Source: Halalkalibacter akibai JCM 9157 (GTDB lineage Bacteria; Bacillota; Bacilli; Bacillales; Bacillaceae_D). From it: 64,000 nt of DNA. The notes beneath the pieces are model-generated. The model did no database searches and was not told the origin of the DNA. It was given only the letters and a program-made list of their open reading frames with translations. The stretch lies in contig NZ_BAUV01000016.1 of NCBI RefSeq assembly GCF_000513135.1, positions 1-64,000 of the forward strand, given 5' to 3'. Of the stretch, positions 9,045 through 17,687 are shown piece after piece (positions within the stretch are counted from its first letter, which is position 1; each line of letters opens with the position of its first letter). The translations under genes and the position numbers were made by a program.

Positions 9045-10116
9045 ATGAGTCGAAATGATGGGATGAATTACGCACCGAAAGGGAAACCAAATAAAGTTGT
9101 CTCCGAAAATGAATTTACATTTGCAGCTATAGCTTTGGATCATGGACATATTTATGGAATGTGTAATGGTCTTGTTGAAGCCGGAGCGAGATTAAAGTGG
9201 GTATATGACCCGGATCCAAGTAAAGTAAAAAGCTTTGTGAAAGCGTTTCCGAATGTGCTAGTAGCTTCCTCAGAAGAACAAATCATGCAGGATGAAGAGG
9301 TTCGACTAATCGCAGCGGCTGCTATCCCTTCAAAACGTTGTGAACTTGGTTTAAGAGCAATGAACAACGGTAAGGATTACTTTACGGATAAAACTCCATT
9401 TACTACATTAGAGCAGCTAGAGATAGCGAGAGCCAAAACGAAGGAAACTGGGAAAAAATATATGGTTTACTATAGTGAACGTCTTCATGTGGAAAGCGCT
9501 GTTTTTGCAGGACAATTAATTGAGGAAGGTGCAATAGGAAGAGTCATTCAAGTGACAGGTTTTGGGCCTCATCGTTTATCTGCAGAGATTAGGCCAAAAT
9601 GGTTTTTTGAAAAAAAATATTACGGTGGGATTCTTTGCGATATTGGCAGTCATCAAATTGAGCAGTTTTTATATTTTGCAGGTTGTAAGGATGGAAAAGT
9701 ACTGCATAGTAAGGTGGCTAATTACAATGCCAAGGATTATCCAGAACTAGAAGACTACGGTGATGCAACATTAATTGGTGACAATGGTGCTACGAATTAT
9801 TTTAGAGTTGACTGGCATACCCCAGATGGACTTAGTACATGGAGATGGTAGAACTTTTATTTTAGGAACGAAAGGATATATAGAGATAAGAAAATATGTA
9901 GATGTTGCCAAAGATAAAGGTGGTGACCATTTGTTTCTAGTTAATGAAGAAGGAGAACAACACTTCTCACTTAGTGGGAAGGTAGGCTATCCGTTTTTCG
10001 GAGAATTAATTCTTGATTGTCTTAATCGTACCGAGTATGCAATGACACAAGAACATGCCTTCAAAGCAGCAGAGCTATGTCTTTTAGCACAACGAGAGGC
10101 TGTAATAGTAGAGTGA
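9045..10116 (+). pseudogene. Gfo/Idh/MocA family oxidoreductase, interrupted by a frameshift
   Basis: Two overlapping frames together make one full-length oxidoreductase of about 357 residues. The first ends ...HTPDGLSTW and then stops at 9851; the second continues GDGRTFILGTKGYIEI to 10116. Restoring two G bases near 9845 (GG to GGGG) recreates the family sequence TWGDGR. The N-terminal Rossmann region is AIALDHGHIYG. The usual EKP motif is replaced by DKTPF, as in a distinct subgroup, and GGILCDIGSHQIEQF provides the His region. The rest of the frame is intact, so a sequence error is as likely as true inactivation. Confidence 0.85.
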
Positions 10117-10167
10117 AGTCAATAAAAAACAAACATAAAGAAAATTACTATGAAAGAAGTGATTGGA

Positions 10168-11022
10168 ATGAAATTTTCCGTTTTTACTGTTATGGTACCG
10201 GAGCTCACTCCTAAGGATATTCTTATTACTTTAAAGGAACAAGGCTATGATGGGGTCGAATGGAGATGTAAGGAAACCTCAGGAGAATTGCGACAACAAC
10301 CAGTGAGCTTCTGGGGAAATAATTTATGTACGATCTCTCCTAACAGCACAGAAGCTCAACTGGCAGAACTAAGATCACAAATTGAACAATTTAACATAGA
10401 AACTGTAAGTGTGAATCCTTATCTGGATTGTAGTAATTTAGACGATACTGAAAATGTATTAAAAATCGCCTCACAGCTAGGGGCGTCAATGATTCGAGTC
10501 GGTGTTCCGAGATATGACAGAAGCGTTAACTATCAAGACTTATTTAAACAAGCTAGAAATTATCTACATGAAGTAGAAGAAATGTGCAAGCAATATAAAA
10601 TTAAGGGGTTAGTCGAAACGCATCATGTGACAATTGCCCCAAGCGCTTCGCTGGCGCATCGTTTAGTTGATCAATTAGATCCAAAATATATAGGGGTTTT
10701 ATTTGATCCAGGTAATATGATATTTGAAGGCTATGAAAATCACAAAATGGGATTAGAGTTACTAGGCCCATATTTGGCTCATGTTCACATGAAGAATGCA
10801 TCTTGGAAAACAAAAGGTCAGAGAGAGGATGGAAGTGCAATTTGGGAGCCAGCATGGGACTTAGTTGAAAATGGTGTTGTCAATTGGAAGCAAGTATTAA
10901 GCGATTTAAAATCTGTAGGTTATGATGGTTATATTGGTATGGAGGATTTCAGTGGTGTATTTACGAATGAGGAAGCATTAAGACACAATATTTCGTTCAT
11001 CAAACACCTATTAGATGATTAA
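10168..11022 (+). CDS. Sugar phosphate isomerase/epimerase family protein, paralogue 3
   Basis: A 284-residue TIM barrel (MKFSVFTVMVPELTP start; VETHHVTIAPS, LFDPGNM, HVHMKNA and GMEDFSG as metal-site strands). The ATG at 10168 is preferred to one 18 bases upstream because AGAAGTG lies at the right distance and family N-termini begin with MKFSVFT. It is the last gene of the operon that begins at 6.2 kb and is followed by a bidirectional terminator. It shows only superfamily-level similarity to paralogues 1 and 2. Confidence 0.87.
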   Translation: MKFSVFTVMVPELTPKDILITLKEQGYDGVEWRCKETSGELRQQPVSFWGNNLCTISPNSTEAQLAELRSQIEQFNIETVSVNPYLDCSNLDDTENVLKIASQLGASMIRVGVPRYDRSVNYQDLFKQARNYLHEVEEMCKQYKIKGLVETHHVTIAPSASLAHRLVDQLDPKYIGVLFDPGNMIFEGYENHKMGLELLGPYLAHVHMKNASWKTKGQREDGSAIWEPAWDLVENGVVNWKQVLSDLKSVGYDGYIGMEDFSGVFTNEEALRHNISFIKHLLDD

Positions 11023-11036
11023 AAGAATAAACGATG

Positions 11037-11074
11037 AAAGAGCTGTGAGTTAGAATGCTCAACAGCTCTTTTTA
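11037..11074. terminator. Bidirectional terminator between convergent genes
   Basis: AAAGAGCTGT pairs with ACAGCTCTTT around a short loop, with a T-run on the plus strand and A-rich flank serving the minus strand. It separates the isomerase operon from the convergent AraC gene. Confidence 0.85.
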
Positions 11075-11890
11075 ATTTGGGTACTTATGTGTTTGCCGAT
11101 ACTGATTAGGAGACATGTTTAACGATTTTTTAAAAACTCTATAAAAAGTTGATAATGTCTCATAGCCAACTTCAAAACAAATTGTCACAATTTCTTTATC
11201 AGATTCGACTAGTAATTTTTGCGCGTGCTGAACTCGAACATCTGATAGATATTGCATAGGAGTAAGGTGATATTGCTCTTTAAAAATAGCATTTAAGTAA
11301 CGACTGCTAAGCCCCATGCGAGAAGAGATGATGCTTAATGTTAATGGCTCATAATATTGCGTCTCAATGACCTGTTTTATCCGTTCAGCACGTATGCTAT
11401 TGGTATCAATATACTGAGTGAATTCTTGTGATCTAGCTATTATAAGGAGAAGCTGTAGTAAATAAATTTTAAGAGCAGAACTTTTAATAATAGAATTATT
11501 AGATTGCTCGAAAAGCATCTTCCGTAGTAATTGTCTTAGTTCGCTGCTAACAATTGAGTTTGGTTTTAAAGAAGAGGATATTTGAAAGAAAGCATTTATT
11601 AAATCAAGCTGAATGGTTGTATCAAGAGACTTTTTGTCAAAGGCAAGCACGAGCATTGTTAAGCTAGAATTGGAAATAATAGAGTGCTTCGAAAAAGGAG
11701 CGATAATCATTGTATTATCTTGGGTTACAGAGTGAGAGATCCCATCGATGATGATGTGCCCTTGCCCTTCAATAATATAAAGAATTTGATGAATAGGATG
11801 ATGATGTTCATGTACCACGTCCTTGTCTTTATGTTTACTTTCAAAAAGGTATGTACCGTATTTGGGTAAATCAATATTGCGGAGCACCAT
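11072..11890 (-). CDS. AraC-family transcriptional regulator
   Basis: A 272-residue regulator with an N-terminal cupin (DVVHEHHHPIHQILYIIEGQG) and a C-terminal AraC DNA-binding domain (LSIISSRMGLSSRYLNAIFK, then EIVTICFEVGYETLSTFYRVF, ending NMSPNQYRQ). The ATG at 11890 is preferred over a TTG six bases upstream because AGAAGGG then has normal spacing. It is divergent from the 12.1-16.5 kb operon, so it is a natural candidate for its regulator; the intergenic region of about 190 bp must hold both promoters. Confidence 0.9.
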   Translation of the reverse strand: MVLRNIDLPKYGTYLFESKHKDKDVVHEHHHPIHQILYIIEGQGHIIIDGISHSVTQDNTMIIAPFSKHSIISNSSLTMLVLAFDKKSLDTTIQLDLINAFFQISSSLKPNSIVSSELRQLLRKMLFEQSNNSIIKSSALKIYLLQLLLIIARSQEFTQYIDTNSIRAERIKQVIETQYYEPLTLSIISSRMGLSSRYLNAIFKEQYHLTPMQYLSDVRVQHAQKLLVESDKEIVTICFEVGYETLSTFYRVFKKSLNMSPNQYRQTHKYPN

Positions 11891-12083
11891 TAACAACCCT
11901 TCTCTCTTTTATATATTTACTTCGCTTTTGTAAAAAATCATAGCGGGTTTTAAAAGTCATTGCAACAGATAACTAGTTCCTAAATTGAGAATATATTTCC
12001 TAGAATAATAAGACAGACAAAAGCGAGTTTGATTAAAATGAAGTTAGAATTAGAAATCATCCAATCAGGAAGGGGTTTGAAAA

Positions 12084-13234
12084 ATGGCAGTAAAGAAAAT
12101 AGGCATTATCATGAATGGTGTAACTGGTCGCATGGGAACAAATCAACATCTTATTCGTTCTATTATCGCAATTCGAAATCAAGGAGGAATAACGCTACCT
12201 AACAATGATATTATCATGCCGGATCCGATACTTGTGGGACGAAATGAGAAAAAGCTTCAAGCACTCGCTGAACAACATGAACTTACCAATTGGAGTACGG
12301 ATCTAGAAGCTTGTTTGGATGACTCTTATTACGAAATTTACTTTGACGCACAAACTACAGATAGAAGAGCGGAAAGTATAAAGAGAGCCATTCAAGCCGG
12401 GAAGCACATTTATTGTGAAAAACCTACTGCTACTAACTTAGAAGGTGCCTTAGAAATAGCTCTGTTGGCTAAAGAGGCAGGAGTGAAAAACGGAGTTGTT
12501 CAAGATAAGCTATTTCTTCCAGGTTTACTCAAGTTAAAACGAGTAATAGATTCAGGATTTTTCGGGAGAATTCTGTCTGTAAGAATGGAGTTCGGTTATT
12601 GGGTGTTTGAGGGGGATTGGCAACCTGGACAACGACCGTCTTGGAACTACCGTAAAGAAGATAGTGGCGGTATGATCGTTGATATGTTTGCTCACTGGCG
12701 CTATGTGTTGGATAACCTATTTGGAAATGTAAGCGCTGTTTCTTGTTTAGGAACAACTCATATTCCAGAGAGGGTAGATGAAGAAGGGAACACCTACAAA
12801 TGTACAGCTGATGATGCTGCGTATGCAACCTTTGAGTTGGAGGGGGGATTATCGCTCAGTGTAACTCTTCTTGGGCGGTTCGAGTGAATAGAGAAGATTT
12901 ACTCACCATTCAAGTTGATGGAACAGAAGGGAGTGCCGTGGCTGGATTACGTAATTGTAAAACACAACACCGAGTAAATACACCAAAGCCCACATGGAAC
13001 CCTGATATTGAAAATCCATTCGTTTTCGAGGAACAGTGGGATAAAGTACCTGATAACCAAATTTTTGATAACGGTTTCAAAATTCAGTGGGAAGCGTTTC
13101 TAAAACATGTCGTTATTGATCAACCGTTCCCATGGGATTTACTTGAAGGGGCTAAAGGAACGCAGCTTTCAGATCTTGGATTACAGTCTTGGGAAGAACG
13201 TAGATGGGTTGATGTACCTAAATTAAACATATAG
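12084..13234 (+). pseudogene. Gfo/Idh/MocA family oxidoreductase, interrupted by a frameshift
   Basis: Two frames joined give one protein of about 383 residues. The first has the Rossmann motif IMNGVTGRMGTNQH, the EKP motif YCEKPTA and SGGMIVDMFAHWRYV, and stops at 12887. The second frame contains NSSWAVRVNREDL already before that stop and continues to 13234. Restoring one C near 12857 (CTCAG to CTCCAG) gives LQCNSSWAVRV, as the family expects. The start has AAGGGG at a good distance. The gene opens an operon with DUF993, isomerase and another Gfo/Idh gene; DUF993 follows after only 9 bp. Confidence 0.85.
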
Positions 13235-13243
13235 GGGGGCTTT

Positions 13244-14410
13244 ATGGGACAGATATTAAATTTACCTCGACAAGATGGATCTTTATATCAATATCAGTTT
13301 CAGGATATGAATCCAATAGAGGTTCCAGTTGGCCAATTTCAAAGTAGGGTAGCGTTCGCCGCTGCTCATGTCGTCTGTGATCCTTTAGGAACCAATGATC
13401 CACTCAAAAACGCAACGATTGATTGGGAAAGTACACTAGCTTATCGACGGCATTTATGGTCACTTGGATTTTCCGTAGCTGAAGCAATGGATACGGCTCA
13501 GAGAGGCATGGGACTAAGTTGGCAACAAGCTAAGGAATTAATTAAACGATCAGTAAAAGAGGCAAGAGCTGTTGATGGTCAAATCGCATGTGGTGCTGGT
13601 ACGGATCACCAAACCCCTAGAACAGATATCACTTTGGAGGAAGTGGAGGCTGCTTACGAAGAACAATGTGAGTTTGTAGAATCGCAAGGTGGGCAAATTA
13701 TTTTAATGGCTAGTAGAGCACTAGCAGCTTGTGCTAAAGGACCAGAAGATTATAGAAGAGTTTATGGGAAAATTCTCAATCAAGTCTCACAGCCTGTTAT
13801 ATTACATTGGCTAGGTGACATGTTTGATCCTGCTTTAGAAGGTTACTGGGGTCATAAAGATGTAGATGAGGCAATGAATGTTTGTCTTAGTATTATTGCT
13901 GATAATGCTGATAAAATTGATGGAATTAAGATTTCTCTCCTTGATGCGGATAAGGAAATAAAAATGCGTAGACTCCTGCCGAATGGTGTAAAGATGTATA
14001 CTGGTGATGATTATAATTATCCAACGTTAATTCAAGGAGACGAACAAGGGTATAGTCATGCGCTACTTGGGATTTTTGATGCGATAGCGCCAGCGGCTGC
14101 AGCTGCGCTTCATGCTCTTGATAAAGGGGAGATGAACCGTTATAACTCTCTGCTAGAGAAAACGGTTCCTTTATCGCGACACATCTTTCAAGAACCAACG
14201 TTTGCTTATAAAACAGGCATTGTTTTTATGGCTTATTTAAATGGTCACCAATCTCATTTTCGGATGATTGGAGGTACTGAATCAGCACGTTCCATCGTGC
14301 ACTTATCTGAACTCTTCGTTATGGCAAACGAAGCAGGCTTGTTAGTGGATCCGGAAATGGCTATCAGACGTATGAAATTGGCATTGGAATTATCAGGGAT
14401 AACCTCTTAA
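13244..14410 (+). CDS. DUF993 family, dihydrodipicolinate-synthase-like aldolase
   Basis: A 388-residue protein matching DUF993, a branch of the DHDPS / N-acetylneuraminate lyase class I aldolase fold. The Schiff-base lysine of that superfamily appears conserved as IDGIKIS (Lys at about residue 229). The tyrosine-containing strand normally read as VILYNVP is VILHWLG here, so the proton-shuttle residue differs from DapA. This fits a retro-aldol or decarboxylating reaction on a sugar-derived keto acid, but the reaction is unproven. It lies between a Gfo/Idh dehydrogenase and a TIM-barrel isomerase in a tight operon. Confidence 0.88.
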   Translation: MGQILNLPRQDGSLYQYQFQDMNPIEVPVGQFQSRVAFAAAHVVCDPLGTNDPLKNATIDWESTLAYRRHLWSLGFSVAEAMDTAQRGMGLSWQQAKELIKRSVKEARAVDGQIACGAGTDHQTPRTDITLEEVEAAYEEQCEFVESQGGQIILMASRALAACAKGPEDYRRVYGKILNQVSQPVILHWLGDMFDPALEGYWGHKDVDEAMNVCLSIIADNADKIDGIKISLLDADKEIKMRRLLPNGVKMYTGDDYNYPTLIQGDEQGYSHALLGIFDAIAPAAAAALHALDKGEMNRYNSLLEKTVPLSRHIFQEPTFAYKTGIVFMAYLNGHQSHFRMIGGTESARSIVHLSELFVMANEAGLLVDPEMAIRRMKLALELSGITS

Positions 14411-14457
14411 TTTAACTCAGTAATTTGACCTTAATCATCAAGAGAGGAGTGTTTAAA

Positions 14458-15279
14458 ATGAATCATTTCAACTCAATTGACCGCCTCAGTTTGAATCAAA
14501 TTACTACGGAAAAGTGGAGTTTGAAAGAGGCAGTAGATGGCTGTTTACGGGCCGATGTTCCTTGGATGGCTCTATGGAGGCATAAAATTTCTGAAATTGG
14601 ACTTAGAGAAAGTAAAAATATTATCAAAGGTTCTGGGATTAAAATTTCAAGCGTGTGTCGTGGTGGGATGTTTCCAGCAACAACTGCTAAGTTACGGCAA
14701 GTGGCTATAGATGATAACAAACGTGCTGTCGATGAAGCAGCAGAACTAGGCGCAGAAGTACTTGTTCTTGTATGTGGACCTTCAGCCGGGAAAGATATTA
14801 GCGAAGGCCGAAAAATGGTAGAAGAGGGTATTGAAGAACTTGTACCATATGCAGAGGAGAGAGGAATAAAATTAGGAATTGAGCCACTTCACCCTATGTA
14901 TGCAGCTGAACGTTCTGTCATCGTATCTTTAAGTGAAGCTGTCACCTTGTCGGAAAAATTTCAGGCTAAACAAGTTGGTGTAGTGGTAGATGTTTTTCAT
15001 GTATGGTGGGATCATGATTTATATAACCAGATTAATAGAGCTAAAGGCCGTATTTTAGGCTTTCATATTTCTGATTGGATTGTTCCGACACCAGACATGC
15101 TTATGGGTAGAGGAATGATGGGAGATGGAGTCATTGAGTTGCGTCGGATTCGACAAGCGGTTGAAAAAGCAGGCTATGGCGGTCCAATCGAAGTCGAGAT
15201 CTTTAATCAAAAAATTTGGGATACACCTGGTGATGAAGTTCTTGCATTAATGAAAGAGCGTTATCTAGAACATGTTTAA
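14458..15279 (+). CDS. Sugar phosphate isomerase/epimerase family protein, paralogue 4
   Basis: A 273-residue TIM barrel with the metal-site strands LGIEPLHPMYA, VVVDVFHVWWD, GFHISDW and IEVEIFN. The ATG at 14458 is chosen over an in-frame upstream codon because GAGAGGAG stands nine bases before it. It follows the DUF993 gene by 47 bp and precedes a Gfo/Idh gene by 28 bp. A GMMGDGVIELRRI segment near the C-terminus is typical of the subgroup found beside DUF993. The substrate is not known. Confidence 0.87.
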   Translation: MNHFNSIDRLSLNQITTEKWSLKEAVDGCLRADVPWMALWRHKISEIGLRESKNIIKGSGIKISSVCRGGMFPATTAKLRQVAIDDNKRAVDEAAELGAEVLVLVCGPSAGKDISEGRKMVEEGIEELVPYAEERGIKLGIEPLHPMYAAERSVIVSLSEAVTLSEKFQAKQVGVVVDVFHVWWDHDLYNQINRAKGRILGFHISDWIVPTPDMLMGRGMMGDGVIELRRIRQAVEKAGYGGPIEVEIFNQKIWDTPGDEVLALMKERYLEHV

Positions 15280-15307
15280 GTCTATTTAGATTCTAAGAGG
15301 TGACGTC

Positions 15308-16534
15308 ATGATTGATGTCGTTTTAGTGGGCATAGAAGGCTATGCTTCAAGCCATTTTGAAGCTTTTCTTAAAAGAGCAAAACAAGGAAAAGTAAGAATT
15401 GTTGGAGTAGTAAATCCGTATAGTCCAAAAAAAGAGACATTGAACAAATTGCAGGAGTTTAATATTCCTCACTTTAAAACGTTAGAATCGTTTTATCAAA
15501 ATGGTAGAGCAGATTTAGTAAACATTGCTTCACCGATTCAATTCCATTGTGAACAAACATGCTTGGCCTTAAGTAATGGAAGTCATGTTCTATGTGAAAA
15601 GCCTTTGGCTGCTACAACGGTGGAAGTTATGGAAATGATGAATTACCGTGACAAGACTAATTTAAAAGTGGGCATTGGCTATCAATGGATTTATTCAAGT
15701 GCGTTTCAACAATTAAAAATGGATTTCGTAAATGGAAAATTTGGAAAACCAAAACGTCTAAAATCAATAGTGTTATGGCCTCGTCCTGAAAAGTATTTTC
15801 ATCGAAGCTGGGCTGGTAAAATTAAAGATGACACAGGAAGATGGGTATTAGATAGTGTAACTGCTAATGCAACCGCTCATTTTTTACAAAACATGTTTTA
15901 TATCATTGGAAAATCAATGAATGAAAGTCAACTTCCTCTTAAACTAGTAGCGGAATCATATAGGGCTAATCATATTGAGAACTATGATACTTCGGCTATT
16001 AGAACTATAACAGACGAAGGTGTTGAAATTCTATTCCTTGCTTCACATGCTATTCAAAAAAACGAAGTGTTTGGACCTGAATTTGAATATGAATTTGAGA
16101 ACGCAGTAGTAAAGTTTACAAGCGTTGCGGGGGAAGATCAAAATCTAATAAAAGCATATTATTCAGATGGAACGGTAGATAATTATGGCTCCCCGTTTGC
16201 AGATGACTTTTTAAAAATTGATCATATGTTAGCTGCAATTAACGTTAAAAATAAAACCGTGGATTGTAGTATAGAAGTGGCAAGCTCTCATACATTATGT
16301 ATTTCAGGAATACAACAGTCTGTGCCATCTCCAGTCAACTTTCCAAAAGAAAAGGTACATTTTGATTCAATCGAGCAAATAGTGTGGGTTGATCAGCTAA
16401 GTGACGTGTTAAAACATTCCTATAAGAAATGGAAAATGCCTCATGAATTGAAAGTGAATTGGGCAATTAGCGGTGAGGTGGTTTCTTTAGAAAGAAATGA
16501 GCTTTATCGTATTTTAAAAAATGAGTCTACTTGA
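15308..16534 (+). CDS. Gfo/Idh/MocA family oxidoreductase
   Basis: A 408-residue dehydrogenase, a little longer than most family members. The Rossmann turn is VGIEGYASSH (GxxGxxxSH), the EKP motif is LCEKPLA near residue 98, and the C-terminal domain carries DSVTANATAHFLQNMFY in place of the more usual GG(x)xxDxGxH segment. This divergence suggests a distinct substrate. A GAGGTGA site precedes the ATG. It is the last gene of the 12.1-16.5 kb operon, ending at a strong terminator. Confidence 0.88.
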   Translation: MIDVVLVGIEGYASSHFEAFLKRAKQGKVRIVGVVNPYSPKKETLNKLQEFNIPHFKTLESFYQNGRADLVNIASPIQFHCEQTCLALSNGSHVLCEKPLAATTVEVMEMMNYRDKTNLKVGIGYQWIYSSAFQQLKMDFVNGKFGKPKRLKSIVLWPRPEKYFHRSWAGKIKDDTGRWVLDSVTANATAHFLQNMFYIIGKSMNESQLPLKLVAESYRANHIENYDTSAIRTITDEGVEILFLASHAIQKNEVFGPEFEYEFENAVVKFTSVAGEDQNLIKAYYSDGTVDNYGSPFADDFLKIDHMLAAINVKNKTVDCSIEVASSHTLCISGIQQSVPSPVNFPKEKVHFDSIEQIVWVDQLSDVLKHSYKKWKMPHELKVNWAISGEVVSLERNELYRILKNEST

Positions 16535-16567
16535 AAATTAACACACCTAACAATTCTCAGAACAATA

Positions 16568-16605
16568 CAGTGACCTGTCTCATTGCGAAACGGGTCACTG
16601 TTTTT
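16568..16605 (+). terminator. Rho-independent terminator
   Basis: CAGTGACCTGT pairs with ACGGGTCACTG (one G-T pair) around an 11-base loop, followed by TTTTT. It ends the isomerase/DUF993 operon. Confidence 0.85.
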
Positions 16606-16655
16606 GTTAACTTTCATTTCTAAATTTTGAGTTCCTACAAATTGTGACGCAGAAA

Positions 16656-17042
16656 TCAAATTCGCTCCCAATTAAACCCAGTTATATGTAAAATTTCTCT
16701 GGCTAAAATCATATGTCCAGTTGTTGTTGGGTGGACTCGGTCCCAGGCTAACGTGGCAGGATATAAATCTTTTAATACTTCATTGAAAGCTGACTGAGTA
16801 TCAACAAAAACACACTTATTAGTACTAGCAAGTCTTCGAACAATATCACCGTACCTGTCCATTGTTCGTCGCATAAGGTCTTCTTCATTCAATTCTAAAT
16901 AAAAAGGAGTCATTAAAATGATGCCTTTTACATTTGGTTTTGTATCAACAATTAGTTTCTCAAGAGTTTTCTCATATTCATCTATGTAAACATGGTTTTC
17001 AGGTCCAAACTCTAACATTTTCTCAGTGTAAAAGGGATAACG
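16656..17042 (-). pseudogene. SGNH/GDSL hydrolase, C-terminal fragment
   Basis: About 128 codons read as the C-terminal half of an SGNH (GDSL-type) esterase: a VKGIILMTPFYLE strand and the block V motif DRVHPTTTGH, with the catalytic Asp and His. The block I GDS serine and the block III region are missing, and a stop codon immediately precedes the fragment at 17043-17045. The ATG at 17018 lies inside family sequence, so it is not a true start. Complete relatives are about 210 residues and often deacetylate sugars. The break points toward the truncated pydC-like gene, so a deletion may have removed DNA between them. Confidence 0.75.
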
Positions 17043-17132
17043 TTAATATTAATTACCTTAATAATACGGATATCCGAACACTTCAAAATTTTATATTTTA
17101 CAAAATGATAAATAAATAACTACCACTATTTA

Positions 17133-17148
17133 ACACTATGTATAGTGT
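17133..17148. promoter_or_regulatory. Inverted repeat upstream of the pyrimidine operon
   Basis: ACACTAT and ATAGTGT are perfect 7-bp arms around GT. The site lies about 185 bp upstream of the truncated pydC start and could bind the locus regulator; this is not proven. Confidence 0.3.
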
Positions 17149-17245
17149 ATTAGCCTATGATTCCAAGTAAAATAAACTCAAACTTCAGATATACGGAGGA
17201 GGTATAAAGTAAGAGATAGCTAAATTATTACGGATATCCCAAAGA

Positions 17246-17260
17246 GTGGAAGCGCTTACT
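17246..17260 (+). promoter_or_regulatory. cre-like site
   Basis: GTGGAAGCGCTTACT matches 13 of 15 positions of the cre consensus. It lies 73 bp upstream of the first codon of the pyrimidine operon, a normal place for CcpA control. Confidence 0.45.
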
Positions 17261-17332
17261 AATTGAACTGTTGAACCTAGACAACGAATAAAAACTTTCT
17301 AATTTACTAGATTGGTTTAGGAGGAATGGTTT

Positions 17333-17585
17333 ATGACTGATAAAGTAAAAATTGGCCTTGTTCAGAGTAGGAGTAGAAGGGCCTTGGAATATGGGAGAGT
17401 TTTATGGACAATCCTATTTAGTCGATCCGAGAGGGAGCTTTGTCTCTATTGGCAGTCGTGATAAAGATGAAGTGATTATTGGTGAGATGAATAAAAAACT
17501 TATACGTGAAGTAAGAGATACATGGCAATTTTACAGGGATCGGCGTCCCGAAACGTATGAAGAAATGACATCACTACTTCCATAA
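17333..17585 (+). pseudogene. pydC: Beta-ureidopropionase (N-carbamoyl-beta-alanine amidohydrolase) with internal deletion
   Basis: Only the two ends of a nitrilase-superfamily amidohydrolase remain. An ATG behind TAGGAGGAA encodes MTDKVKIGLVQ, the typical start of the family. Eleven codons later the sequence jumps, in another frame, to RVGVEGPWNMGEFYG...DKDEVIIGEM...WQFYRDRRPETYEEM, the C-terminal signature of beta-ureidopropionase. The middle (roughly 200 residues, with the catalytic Glu-Lys-Cys triad) is absent, so no active enzyme can be made. It heads the pyrimidine operon, where the intact enzyme would hydrolyse N-carbamoyl-beta-alanine to beta-alanine, CO2 and ammonia. Confidence 0.85.
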
Positions 17586-17687
17586 ATAAAATGATTTGGA
17601 TTTTACATAGAGGAAGTTGTTCTATTTATCTATGTGAAATCCTATTTATTTAAAAATATGATCTATGAAGAAAAGGAGGCTTTTCTA

